Position numbers and translations under genes: made by a program. Positions 23,449-35,736 of a stretch of 64,000 bases of DNA are shown one piece after another. Numbering within the stretch: the stretch's first letter is position 1; each line of letters starts with the position of its first letter. The notes beneath the pieces are model-generated. The model was not told the DNA's origin and searched no databases. It saw only the letters and a list, made by a program, of their open reading frames with translations. The stretch is taken from NCBI RefSeq assembly GCF_030272615.1, contig NC_081410.1:225483415-225547414 (forward strand), given 5' to 3'. The stretch comes from Cryptomeria japonica. Its lineage: Eukaryota; Streptophyta; Pinopsida; Cupressales; Cupressaceae.

Positions 23449-25104
23449 AACATCATCTTCCCTACAAATATGTTGATGATTAAGATAATCTATAAGAGAA
23501 TAAGGAGGATCTAAAGAAATTGATATACTAAGATTTTGATATTTCCCCCCTTACACTAAAGTATGTACATGAGAAAAATATGGTGGCATGTTGCTCTTAA
23601 ATTCTTTCTCTCCATTAGAGAGATCATTTATACGAGTATTGACTCTTTCCTCATTCACATGAGATACCCTAGGGGAGGTACAAGTGTTAGCCTTTTCAAT
23701 GTCATCTTTAGGATTATCATTGTCTATGAAAGTTTTTATTTGATAAACAAATGTTATTCATTTTCTTAAAAATAATATCATAAAAAAACATACAATATGG
23801 ATAAAATCTTTGAGAGATGATTTGCAAGTAGGAAATATCTTTGAAATTCTAAAGATACAATATGCAAGAGTACTATGGATGAAAAGAAGTAATGTAAAGT
23901 GAAAGAAACCATTATCTGACACATGATTTTGATATACATGACTATGAAACAATGTAATAATATGTGAAATAGAAAATCAATTAGATTTGAGTAAATTCCA
24001 TTATGAAATAGCCCAAATCAGATTTGAAAACACAAGTGAAAAATAATGCAACCCTCAAACAAATTTTAGAATAATAAATGAGGGTTTTTATGAAATTAAC
24101 CACTAAATTTATGTAATTCAATCGCAAATATGATTTATGAGTGCAAAATTTAGTGTTTAAATGCATGCAAATTAGATCCGAGACCACAAATCAGAAGTAA
24201 GCATGTAAGAAGTCAAGTTCACCAAAATGCAATGGTTTGGTGAACTAGCTATCAAATGAATGTAATTATAAGTGCATAAGCTATATGTTTCAAAAATTTG
24301 CAAACATGAATCAATTAAGTGCATATGAATCAAATCTGAAAATGAAAAATCAGAAGGAATGCAAGCATGATAATCGAGTTCACCCAAATGTAATGGTGTA
24401 AAACTAGGGTTTCACTAATTAAGATAATAAAACCACTAATTTTACTTGGAAGACCACTACATTGAAAGATGGGTGAATCCAATAGATCTAGCCACAATCT
24501 AATTAGGAAAAGAGCTGAAATTTTGATTAGATTCATTTTTTTTAGTTTCCCCCCTCTTTCTAATTTAAAATTGGATTTGAATTGTGAAACTAGGGAAAAA
24601 CAATGGATAATTGAAGAGAGACAGTGAAAAATATTGCTACAAATGTCCCATGGAGCCACAAACTAGGATTTGTGCAAAAGAAGATGTTTAGAATCTATAC
24701 TCGAAAGTTCGGCCTAATTTTTTAGGACCGAGTAGTAGAGATTTGCCTTGGTCCTTTGACTTTCACTTTGTCCAAAGCTGAACATGTTCATCATCAACAA
24801 CCCTATCAGGATCTCTAAGTATAGCTCCTAATTCAATGCCCTGCACATATAAAGAGAGAAGAAAGTGTCTTGGATAGGGGTTTTCCTTCAGTCAATCCTT
24901 GGTTTAGGAATTAACCTTGAATTGAATAATATAAATATTGAAGTAAATTCTAGGAGATATACCTCAAATCTACTATTATTGATGGAAGGATTGATGATGA
25001 AATGCTCTTTGAATGTAATTACAAATGATGAATGTAATGACATGACAAACACATGCTTCCATGAAGATTGATATAACTTTTCTCCATTATGCTTGAATAA
25101 TGAA
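23449..25104. other. non-coding AT-rich region with an internal duplication
   Basis: No protein domain is visible. Two similar blocks of about 50 bp, containing AAATCAGAAG and GTTCACC...AATGNAATGGT, occur at 24187-24235 and 24348-24398. This suggests an old tandem duplication of about 160 bp. It may be the leader of the gag remnant at 22.5-23.4 kb. Confidence 0.4.
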
Positions 25105-25109
25105 ATGTT
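25105..25109. repeat. target-site duplication of copia-2, left copy (ATGTT)
   Basis: ATGTT precedes the left LTR and is repeated at 31343-31347 after the right LTR. Confidence 0.8.
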
Positions 25110-26119
25110 TGTTGAATATCTAGGCAATTGAGAGGGGGGGTGAATTAGTTGACAATTAAAATCTTATTTAAACTTTATTCATAGATCTGGAACACCTAAC
25201 AGAGATAATTAAAATAGATAAACATGAAAGCATATGAACAAAATAAGTCAAACACAATGAACACCAGAATTTATGTGGAAAACCCAAGAAAGGAAAAACC
25301 ACAAGAATGCTAATTCTCAATATGAAAACACTGGTTAAGGTGATTTTTACAAAGGATGGCTCACTGTCGGAGGAATCACTAGCAAGAAAAGCTCACTATC
25401 GAAGGCCTCACTACCTAGAAAGCCTCACTGTCGAAGAAAGAAAGAAAGAAAAGATAATCCACCACTGAAACACAGTCTGTACTATTGAAACTACTTACAG
25501 TAACTATCCACAACACACTTCATACATCAACTAGATTCTTCTTTTCAGTATCACATGTCTTCTACACAATTATCCATTTACAAAAATGCCACACCAACTC
25601 ATCCAAATCATACACATAATATATTATCTCCAGAAAAACATAATCTTCTAATCTAATAGCAGTAGCAAGAACTATCATGGATTGTGGAAAACTAATATCT
25701 TTAATAATCTTCTAAGTCAGCCGAGATAGAGATCTAAAATAGGTCAACAGTAAACATTCTAGTGGTGAAAAGGAATGAGAAGTAGACAACATCACAACTT
25801 TCTTCATCGAACACATCAACACGTTACATACATTACCAATGATGGACTCAGAACATTATGCCCATGCTATACAAATATCGTTACTTAACCTCAACTTTCA
25901 AATCAAGTCAGACCCACGAATAGCACTGAGTAACATCAACAACACATCTACCGAAGAGCCAAATCTTCTAAAAAATTTCCAAATGACCATCGACATCACA
26001 AATATACCTATCTTCCACTATTGCTCAATATACCACATCTGGACCTAATCGGACCACATCCGGACTTAACCGAACCACAGTATTTGACATCAATGAAAAC
26101 ATACAATATAATGCTAACA
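25110..26119 (-). repeat. 3' LTR of copia-2
   Basis: It begins TGTTGAATATCTAGGC and ends ATAATGCTAACA. It matches the right LTR along its length, with differences that include internal indels (about 1,010 bp against 962 bp). Confidence 0.9.
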
Positions 26120-26135
26120 ACTTCCCCCTTTCTCA
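26120..26135 (-). other. polypurine tract of copia-2
   Basis: The minus strand reads GAGAAAGGGGGAAGT directly before the LTR start TGTTAGCATT. Confidence 0.8.
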
Positions 26136-26350
26136 TTGATGGCAACATCAAACAAGATGATAAGTGTATCATCACATACTTTCTCTCTCCTTGTTTGATA
26201 ACAATGATAAAGGCGGGCAAAACTCCCCCTATGAAACTCACTCCTATTCCGCTAAGAGGAAGCATCCAAGCATTAGTCCAAATAAGAATATACAAGATTC
26301 TCATTAAACCAATGCACACCAAATGTGCATTAAGTCAAACTGGGAAGGGT

Positions 26351-29300
26351 TAATAGCCCTAACTTTTGTCAGAGATACTCAAAAGTATCCTTGATCAATG
26401 ACTTAGTGAAGATATCTGAAATATACTCCTTTGTAGATATATGTTCAAGTCTTACTTCATTATTCAACACTTTTCCCCTCAATAAGTGGTACTGAATAGA
26501 TATATGCTTCATTTTTTAATGTTGTACCAAATTCTTTGAAATATTTATTGCACAGATATTGGCACACATGATTGAGATAGGGTCATCAAAATTTACACCA
26601 ATGTCCTTCAAAGTTTGCTTCATCTATAAAATTTGTGTGCAACATGAATATGTTACAATGTATTCTACTTTAGCTATAGATAGGGACACAAAGTCTTTCT
26701 TCTTACTCGACCAAGCAACCAACAAGGATCCAAGAAAGAGTGCTCCTCCACTTGTACTTTATTGTCATCAATAATTGCAGCCTAGTCTACATTTCTATAA
26801 GTTGTCAGGGTAAAATCTAAGTTCCTTGGATACCACAAACCAAACTCTTTTGTGCCTTTCAGGTATCTGAAAATCCTTTTTACTACCACAACATGTGATT
26901 CTTTCTGTTCTTGCTGAAATATAGCTATCAAGAAAACTACATACATGATATTTGGCATGGTGGCAGTTAGATATAATAGTCCTCCAATCATTGATCTATA
27001 TTGACTTGCATCTACCTTAGGAGATTTATCATCTTTGGTTAAATTTCATCCGGTGGTCATAGGTGTACACACCGGTTTAGAGTTTTCCAACCTAAACTGC
27101 TTTAATTGCTCCTTGATATAATTAGACTGAGATGAAAATTCCTTTATCATTCTGATTAACTTACAAACTAAGGAATAAATTTAACTCACCAATCATGGAC
27201 ATCTCATCTCAAATTCCTTTTGTATCTCATTAGAAAATCTTTCACGCATACCTTCATTTCCTCCAAAGATTATATCATCAACATATACTACAACAATTAA
27301 GATTTTACTTGAATTAATATTAAAATATAGATTGATGTCAACCAAACCTTTCTAAAATCCTTGATCAACCAGATAGTTGTCTAACCTTCCATACCAATCT
27401 CTAGGGGCTTGTTTTAGTCCATACAAGGCCTTCTTCAATCTCCAAACAATATTAGGATCATCTTTTAACCTAAAACCTTCTGGTTGTTCAATATAAACTT
27501 CTTCTTTCAACTCTTCATTCAAGAATGTTGATTTCACATCCATTTGATAAACCTTGAAATCCTGAAATGTTGCAAATGCCAAGAAAATATTGATTGCCTC
27601 CATTTGACAAACCAGGGCATAAGTCTCATAAAAATAAATACCTTTAATCTAATTATAACCTTTTTAAACCAACCTTGCTTTGTTTCTTACAATCTTTCCA
27701 TCTTCATCCAGTTTGTTCTAGAATACCCATTTAATTCCAATCACATTCTTGTCTTTCGATCTATTAACTAATTCCCATGTTTGATTTTTCTCAATCTAAT
27801 CTAGCTCTTCTTTTGTTTCTTTCATCCAATTATGATAACTACAAGATTCTTCTACTATTTTTTCTCAGTTTCAGATAACAAACACAACAAAATTTGTTCT
27901 TTAGCTACTTTGCTTCTTGTGATGATACCCTTACTCTTATCTCTAATAATATGATCTTCTGAATGTATCTTGGAGTTTGGGATGTAGACGTTGGAGCATC
28001 TTGAACAATATTTTCTTCACTTATGGTTTCCTCTTCCTTTTTCTTATCACTGTACTCATCAGATTCATATCCTACCAATATCTCCGATTCTTTTGAATTA
28101 CTTTCATCAACTTTCACATTTGCACTTTCAACAATCTTATTTAGCCTTTTGTTGTAACATCGGTATGCCTTGCTCCTTATTGAATAGATTAATAATATGC
28201 CTTCATCTTCTTTGCTATCGAATTTTCCAAGATTATCCTCATCTCTCTGGATATAGCACTTGCTTCCAAATGCTTTGAAATATTTCATTGTTGGGGTTCT
28301 ACCATGCCATAGTTCATAAGATGGCTTCCCATATTTCTTTTGTCATAGAATTTTGTTAAGAGTGTACGTTGCTATGTGAATTGCTTCTCTCTAGTAGACT
28401 TACAATAATCCTACTCCTTTCATCATAGTTCTAGCTACCTATTGTATAGTTTGGTTCATTCTTCCCACTACATCATCTTGTTGTGGTGTTCGGGGATCAT
28501 ATAATTGTCTTTTAATGCCATGTTTCTCACAAAAATCATTGAACTTATCAAAAATAAATTCTCCTCCTTGTTCATACCTTAAACACTTGATTCTCCTATC
28601 AACCTCATTCTCAACTTTTATCTTGAATATATTGAAATTCTCTAATGCCTCAGACTTTTCTCTTAAAAATGTAACCCAAGTCATTCTAGAATAATCATCA
28701 ATCAATAGCATGAAATACCTCTCACCTTGCAAGATCCTTGTTCTGGTTGGACCACATAGATTTGTGTGTACCAAATCTAATAATCTAGTGGATGAATACT
28801 CTTTTCCTTTGAATGTTCTATTTGTCCACTTTCCTACTTGACATTCCTTGCAAATGTTGTTATCTGGTTTGGTCAATCTCGATAAATCTCTTACTGCACT
28901 CCTTAAACTGATCTACACTAGATTATCAAAGTTGATATAACACATCTTTTGATGCCATAAATAGATTTCATCAAGTTGAGATAGAAAGCAATTTCTTATA
29001 GCTCCTTCCATCTAATACATATTTCCATTTTCCTTCTTCTAGCCACAATAATCATTCTGGACTCCTTCTGGATCTCACATCCATTGTCTTGAAAAAACAA
29101 CATTATATCCATTTTTGCACATCTGTCCAACACTCAAAATATTATGATGCAAACCCTTCACATAGTAAACATTGTTAGTGATATGCTTTCCATCAAAAGT
29201 AATTGAACCGATCCCAACAATTTGTGTTATTTGATCATCTCTGAACCTAATAGAACCTCCATCATATTTTTCAAGCTTTATGAACTTACTTTTATCACCA

Positions 29301-30318
29301 ATCATATGATTTGAGCATCCACTATCAATCAACCATTCATTGTTATCTCTTCTATCATGAAATGTAGTAGCAACAACCTTATAAATATCAAACCTAGGTG
29401 CATCCTTTTCTACCAGAAACAAACAATCACCTTATTCATAATCTGACTCATCATCTGAAATCTCAGCATCATCCTTAACGTAATAGGATTTCTTATTGAA
29501 CTTTCCTTTATTTTCTCTAAACTTTTGTCTTGTTCCTTTTTCTGGACGTCTTGTAGCTATGTGACCAATCCTTCCACATCAAAAATATTTAAAGGGTAAC
29601 ATACCTTTGTACTTGTTGGTGCCTTTCTTTAGTTTCCTCACAAAATTTGCTTCCATCTCATCTGGGCTATCGTCATCATCTTGATCATCTTCAGTTGCAT
29701 TCAATGTTGTCTCTGATTTGTCATTGTCCTTTCCAAACTTCCTTACTTCAAATGTAGTCAGGGTACCAAATAGCTGCTCTCTCGTGAATTTTTTCAGTTC
29801 ATAGGTTTCTTCAATAGTTAAGATATTATCACTGTAACTCACTAGTAGAGTCATCAAGATTTTGTCAGTTATGTTTTCATCATTCAAGGTGCCTCTAAGT
29901 TCTCTAATTTCATTCACTACATTGTCAACCTTATGAAAATAGCCTACTATATCTTCTCCTTCTTTCATCATTAAGTTTTCATACCTTCACTTAGCTGTCA
30001 GCCTCTTTGTCAACTTAACTCTCATTTCCTTCATAGATTTTTTTAGCTTTTTCCAAACATCATAAGCAGTATTCAAGGAAATAACTTTTTTCAATTCATT
30101 TTTTGATAATGCATTAAAGATAGTGTACCTTGCCTTTTCATTTTCTTCACAAGATTGAATCTCATCTAGAGTAGTAAGACCATTTTCTAGTTGTACATAC
30201 TTAGTCTCATTTCCTTCCAAGTGTTGTAACCTAGATAAACCAGATAACCTCTCATCTTTAATTTCCAAAAACTATAATCAAATCCTTCAAAGATAGGGAT
30301 AGATAATTTATGTGTCAT
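26351..30318 (-). pseudogene. copia-2 gag-pol polyprotein, broken
   Basis: Gag opens at 30318 (MTHKLSIPIFEGFDYSFWKL) and shifts frame near 30.25 kb. The zinc knuckle near 29.57 kb is damaged (a stop before CGRIGHIATRRP and the last Cys lost). Protease has WLIDSGCSNHM near 29.32 kb. The integrase zinc tail reads CKECQVGKW, and its core is at 28.44-28.76 kb. RT has YQMDVKSTFLNEEL near 27.54 kb and YVDDIIFGG near 27.27 kb. RNase H is at 26.35-26.99 kb and ends DIFTKSLIKDTFEYL. Most of gag to integrase is in one frame, with a shift between 27.9 and 27.6 kb. In the integrase the three acidic positions read HTNLCGP, RYEQGG and VVGRMNQ, so all three differ from D, D, E. Confidence 0.92.
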
Positions 30319-30361
30319 CAAATTAGGATCTACCTCAAGTGGTTAAGTCTATATCAAGGAA

Positions 30362-30380
30362 CCAAAGCTCTGATACCAAT
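30362..30380 (-). other. copia-2 primer binding site (initiator Met tRNA)
   Basis: The minus strand reads TGGTATCAGAGCTTTGG two bases inside the 5' LTR. It is a perfect match to the usual copia initiator-Met site. Confidence 0.93.
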
Positions 30381-31342
30381 TGTTGAATATCTAGGCAATT
30401 GAGAGGAGGGGGTGAATCAGTTGATAATTAATATCTTCTTTAAACTTTACTCATAGATCTAGAACAACTAGCACAGATAATTAAGACAGATAAACATGAA
30501 AGCATATGCACAAAATAAGTCAGACACAATGAACACTAGAATTTTCATGGAAAACCCAAGCAAGGAAAGACCATGGAGAATGATAATTCTCAATATGAAA
30601 ACATTGGTTAAGGTGACACCAATTAAGGTGATTTTTACAAAGGATAGCCCATTGTCAAAATGCTCACTATAGGAGGGCTCATTGTCAGAGGGCTCACTAC
30701 CCAAAAAGGCTCATTGTCAAAGAAAGAAAGATAGAAAATATAATCCACCACTAAAACACAGTTTGCACTACTAGAACTACTTCTGGTAACTATCTGCAAC
30801 ACACTTCACACATCAATTGGATTCTTCCTTTCAGTATCACATGTCTTCTACACAATTAGCCATTCACAAAAATGCCACACCAACTCATCCAGATCATACA
30901 CATACATATATTTCCTTTGAATAAATATAATCTTCTAAGTCAGCCAAGACCGAGATCTAAAATAGGTCAACACTAAACATTCTAGTGGTGGGAAGGAATG
31001 AGAAGTAGACCACATCACAACATTCTTCATCGAACATAACAACACATTACATACATTACCAATGTCAGTCCCAAAACATTATGCACATGCTATAAAATGT
31101 CGTTACACAACCTCAACTTCTAGATCAAGCCGGACCCAAGAATAACACTAAGTAACATCAACAAGACATCTACCAAAAAGCCAAATCTTTCAAAAAATTG
31201 CCAAACGATCATTGACATAAAAAATATACCTATCTTCCACTGATGCTCAATAGACCACATTCAAACCTAACCGGACCACATCCAAACTTAACCAGACCAT
31301 AGGATTTGACATCAATGACAACATACAACATAATGCTAAAAA
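30381..31342 (-). repeat. 5' LTR of copia-2
   Basis: A direct repeat of 25110-26119, starting TGTTGAATATCTAGGC. Its outer end reads GCTAAAA where the other LTR reads GCTAACA, so the terminal CA has mutated. Confidence 0.9.
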
Positions 31343-31347
31343 ATGTT
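31343..31347. repeat. target-site duplication of copia-2, right copy (ATGTT)
   Basis: It matches 25105-25109 exactly. One extra A in the preceding A run makes the boundary uncertain by a base. Confidence 0.75.
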
Positions 31348-31434
31348 CCCTTGAATCTTTGAAAATTCTTGATGATGATGTTGGATGTTTGGTGAGATTG
31401 CTGCAATATGTGCTTTGATGAAATCTAAGAGATG

Positions 31435-33013
31435 TGTTGTCATTGATGTCAACATATTTCTCTGTCTATGACAATGTTGGAGTGAGTTCAGTATGTTGGT
31501 TTGTTCTACATGTTGATGATAAGAGTTTATGGATTAAAAGGTTTGTAGAAGATTGTGTACATGATTTAGTATATTTTTTAGAGGTTCGCATGAATATTTG
31601 AGTGAGTTATGGTTATCTATGTTGTGTTTGGTTTTCCTGTTGTTCAATGATGCCAAAGTGCAATATTTTGATCCGTATTGCTCCGCATTGTAATATACTA
31701 TTTTGCAAATTTGGAGGAATGTTTGGGACGTTGATGTGTATCTTCAATTCAAGTGGTTCATGGCTTGGAGCTCCGCAAGTTATTTTTCTAGGTCGATAGT
31801 TGTTACAGTTAGTATTCTTGAAGTTCAGTATGATGATCATATGATTCTAGTAATTTGAGTTATTGTGGATGTTGTGATGGTGATTCATGATGCTTGTGGA
31901 TGTTTATGGATTGTGCACCTTTTGTGTTGGTGGTTTGCATTGATCATTGTGTGTGTGATTGATGTGTTGGTATTTTGGATATGTTGATATGGTTTTATCA
32001 TTGATGTCAACACTTGTTAACACTTGTCAACACTTATCAACACTTGGATATCTTTGGTTTTGTCCACTGGCATGTCAGTGACTTATGCACAGTCATTGGT
32101 ATTTGATTCACCGATAGGCTATATTGTTCACTGACACTTGGAATGACTTGGAGACTACCTGGTTATGTTGAAGATATTATTTGATCACTTGGTTTTGGCA
32201 ATTTGGTTATTGATCTATTCGGGTTTGCATATTTGTTGTTACTGACAAATAGGTCCAGGTTATGCACCAGCAAGCATATCTATTCCAGATCAGCACGACA
32301 CATTATGGAGATGGTTTATTATTATTGTAAATGCATTGAGCCGACATCATGCATCGGATATTGATTCATTTGTAATTGATTTTATTGTAATATCTCTTAG
32401 TGAGCCCACCTACTCAATTGGTCTTAGGTTATGGTATAAATGTATGATCTCATTTGTGAGATTGATATAGGATTGAAATGGTAATGTAAGGAAGTGCGAA
32501 TATGCAAAAATAAGCAAAGCTATACACACAGACATCATTTGAAGATTGAAGGAAGGTCTTGAGAAGATAATCAGAGCTTAACCGATACTAAATCCAGCAT
32601 ATGAAGATGCTACTTTGAGCAGTACATTATCATTGGATTTAACCATCCAATTGTAGTCAGTGTGACTCCCATTTTGTGTTTGAGTAGTGAGCTCTAAGAA
32701 ATTGGTCTTTCTTCATGTGGAGACTCCATATTGTACACACATACTATCTGCAATAGTATCACCTGATTGTGGGTAAGGCTTCCCACTGTGGTTTTTCCCC
32801 TTACAAGGTTTCCATGTACAAATATTTGTTTTATGTGTTGCGGATGTTATTGTCTTTCTATTTCATGCATTAATATTTACTGGTACTGCAATTAACTGAT
32901 AAAACTCTCTATTGGCATAAAGTTTGGTTTACCGACATTAAGCATTAAGTTTTGGTTTGAATTTATTGGACAACTGATTCACCCCCCCTCTCAGTTGTCT
33001 TTGGGACCTAACA
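31435..33013 (+). repeat. 5' LTR of copia-3
   Basis: The 3' boundary is firm. It ends CTTTGGGACCTAACA and is followed at once by a primer site. The 5' boundary is a candidate: TGTTGTCATTGATGTCAACA at 31435 resembles LTR starts of related elements (copia-2 has TTCATTGATGTCAA near its LTR start). With no partner LTR the start cannot be confirmed. The terminal CACCCCCCCTCTCAG tract is the counterpart of the G-rich LTR ends at 8263 and 25128. Confidence 0.65.
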
Positions 33014-33029
33014 ATTGGTATTAGACCCT
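33014..33029 (+). other. copia-3 primer binding site (initiator Met tRNA)
   Basis: ATTGGTATTAGACCC follows the LTR. The match to TGGTATCAGAGC has two differences. Confidence 0.8.
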
Positions 33030-33070
33030 AGTCCTCTTTTTGCAGAAGTTTAATAGCACGAGGAGATCCA

Positions 33071-33676
33071 ATGTCTTCTAACTATTTCAGGAAGGACAAT
33101 CCTAAACTTGATGGAACCAACTATGGCATATGGAAGATTAGGATGGAGACACATTTGAATTGCATTGGATAGGACATATGGGATGTTATAAAGAATGGTT
33201 ATACTTCTCCTACTCAAGGTCAACCTAATCCACCAAACTTGGCTAAAGATGAGGAAAATGATTGCAAAGTAAGAGAAGCACTTTTGAGCGCATTATTAGA
33301 TCAGCAAATCATGGGATTATCAGATAGATCTACTGCTAAAGCTATTTGGGACAAATTGGAAAAATTGAATGAAGGTGATACCATAGTCAAAATTGCAAAA
33401 CTTGAATGCTTCTGAGTCAAGTATGAAAATCTGAAAATGGAAGAAGATGAAAGAATTTCTACTTTTATGGAAAGAGTAAATGAAATTGTTTTGGGTATAC
33501 AATGTTGTGGAGGAACCTTAAGTGAAGATGAGATTGTTTCTAAAGTTTTAAGAGATTTGCCACCGACATGTAAAATGAAAGTTACTGCTATAAATGAATT
33601 GAGAACAATGCTTAATGCATCAGTATCTAGAGACACTTTGGTTGGAAAACTTTCAACTTTTAAACTTGAGGAATTT
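33071..33676 (+). pseudogene. copia-3 gag, N-terminal part
   Basis: The frame opens at the ATG at 33071 (MSSNYFRKDNPKLDGTNYG) and runs to FKLEEFVP at 33681, where Tat-1 is inserted. It has the copia gag signature (W-x-I-R-M-E-T-H-L near the start, and LRDLPPTCKMKVTAI near 33.56 kb). Two in-frame stops, CIG*DIWD and ECF*VKYE, fit CAG to TAG and CGA to TGA. The reading continues after the insertion at 50273 with VSTIKIDLA. Confidence 0.9.
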
Positions 33677-33681
33677 GTTCC
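33677..33681. repeat. target-site duplication of Tat-1, left copy (GTTCC)
   Basis: GTTCC immediately before the LTR start TGTATG. It is repeated exactly at 50268-50272. Confidence 0.93.
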
Positions 33682-34955
33682 TGTATGTGGGAAAAGCAGG
33701 TCGATAGAACTCAATATGTGAAAAATGGAGCTCTATGGAGCCTTGCTCACACACCCACAAGACTTCCTGGTGCAAGCTATGGAGTTATGAAGCATAACTC
33801 AGCTTCCCAAGGTTGGTCCCATGGTTCTCTACCTTACACGGTCCCTCAAACCAATGTTTTTCCTCTCAAATCACTGAGCAAAATGGTTTAGGGATGGCAA
33901 ATGCAAGAACGAGGGATGCTTTTGTTGGTTTTAACATGAGATGCATCCTAAGCTATGCATGATTCTAGAAATGCAATAAACTAATTATAAGATGACAAGG
34001 TTAGTAAACAAACTATCCTAGCATGCTATATTAGTTAATGATTTAAGCTAATGATAATAGAAATACTCTAAAATGCATATTAGATTAACTTCTATTTTAA
34101 AGAGAGGCTAAATGATGAGCATATATGAAATGAAAGCTTGAATGTATTTGAGCATAAGTATGATACTACAAACTTGGATGATCATTGAAAAATGGAGGAA
34201 TGAGAGCTCTATTTAGAGCAAAAATAGGGCAATGGATGGTCAGGATTGAAAGAGTTGATCAAGGGTTGAATTTGAAAGTTGGGAATCCATGTTTACAATT
34301 TGCACCAATGAAATGGTGACAAATGTCAACATAGGGTTGGGTTGAGAGAAGGGGTTGGAGGCATTAAATGCCTGAGAAGACCTTATGGTTATCTAGAGGG
34401 TAAGGGTTAAGCTTAAGTTAGGCTTACCCATTGGATTAAGAGTTAATCCAAGGATAAACTCTTGTGCAAATGATTAAGAGATAATCATGGTCAAAGCATT
34501 AAAGGCTTGATGAGACCCTTGGGTTGGATGAAGGTTAAGTTAGGCAAAAAGTCTCCAACTATGTAAGAGGGTTGAATTAACCATTAATGGTTTGGGAGAC
34601 TTTGGAAAATTAAGTGGTTGAAGACTTGAAGCCTTTAATGGTTATCAAAGACTTTAAGGGTTTGAGAAGTGACTTCCCTTTGCTTAGGGATGTGACAAAG
34701 TTTAGAAGATGGGTTAGGCTAATTAGAAGCGATTAGAAGAGTCTAGAAGGGATTAGAAATAGGTTTTAGAATGCAAGTGGGAGATGTAGGAAAATGCAAG
34801 TGGATGGAGGGATAATAGGATTTAATTGAAATAAAGTTATTTTAATTCAATTTGGTTGCAATTTGGGGAAATTAAATAAATTAGATTTATTCAATTTAGG
34901 ATAACTATTTAATTAAATTTGAATTTAATTAAAAGTGGATAGGGGGGATTTAATT
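33682..34955 (-). repeat. 3' LTR of Tat-1, truncated
   Basis: It matches 48851-50117 with about two dozen differences and one ~20-bp indel. The match ends after GGGGGGATTTAATT at 34955, where inverted gag sequence begins. The missing part is the start of U3 in element orientation. Its TATA box is altered (TATTTAGA at 34210 where the other LTR has TATTTATA). Confidence 0.9.
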
Positions 34956-35736
34956 CATATTCATATTCATGGCATCCAAGTAGAGGAAGCATGTGTCAAA
35001 AAGGGAACACTCAAATTCTACAAGGAAGGAACAAACTCATCAAACTACAATAACCAGAACAACACCAACCTTGACAAATCTTGATTTTGGACTCGAAACA
35101 AAAATGAAGGCAACAATGAATCACATGATCCCAAATCTAAGCAACCAGTGCTTGCATTATCCGGAAATCCTCAAAATACGAAAAATCCTAAAAATGCTAA
35201 TCCAAATGCTAACACATATGCACCAAACACCGATCAAGGACAACTCAACCCAAACAACACCAATGATACTCAAAGCAAAAACATGAATCCAGGACCTAAC
35301 AACAATTCACGCAACAACACGAACAATTTCCAAAAGCGTATCTTCACACCACTGGGACAATCACTAGAATCAGCATTCAGAGAACTTTTGGCAAACAATA
35401 TTCTTTCTTTGCCTCCAATCAGCAACTATGAACCCCAAATCAAACCACCTTGGTGGAATGATTCACACTATTGTGATTTCCATCGTAACAAGGGTCATCA
35501 GACGAACGATTGCATGAGATTGAAACACATGGTGCAAGACATGATTGATCGAGGTGACTTAATGGTAGATGGTCTCAAAACAAATGGTGATCACGGAGCC
35601 TTTAAAAATCCTCTCCCAAATTACAACAAAGATGGAGCTTCAACCTCAGATGATACATGTGGAGCTCGTATCAACCATATCTACAACAACACCATAAATC
35701 ACATATCAGCTAAAGATCATCAAGTAAATGTCATAT
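34956..35736 (+). repeat. inverted copy of Tat-1 gag C-terminal region (copy C)
   Basis: This plus-strand block carries the gag zinc-knuckle region (YCDFHRNKGHQTNDC near 35.47 kb) that is on the minus strand at 44.1-44.8 kb and 37.6-38.3 kb. At its left end the words ATTCATATTCATATTCATGG look like filler made from local sequence. At its right end, gag stops after GTAAATGTCAT and copy B begins with ATGTTCACTTTCC. It is a piece of gag pasted in the wrong orientation, not a gene. Confidence 0.9.

Larger units (their letters stand above)
25110..31342 (-). mobile_element. copia-2: full-length Ty1/copia element
   Basis: A 6.2-kb element in minus orientation bounded by ATGTT duplications. LTRs are at 25110-26119 and 30381-31342, the primer site at 30362-30380, the polypurine tract at 26120-26135, and gag-pol at 26351-30318. 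The domain order is that of Ty1/copia. It is inactive because of stops, frameshifts and changed integrase residues. It inserted about 90 bp upstream of the copia-3 LTR. Confidence 0.93.

Noticed and set aside
34993-35286. Plus-strand gene of its own at 35.0-35.8 kb
   Set aside because: The sequence is an inverted copy of Tat-1 gag, and its last codons come from crossing into the opposite-strand copy.
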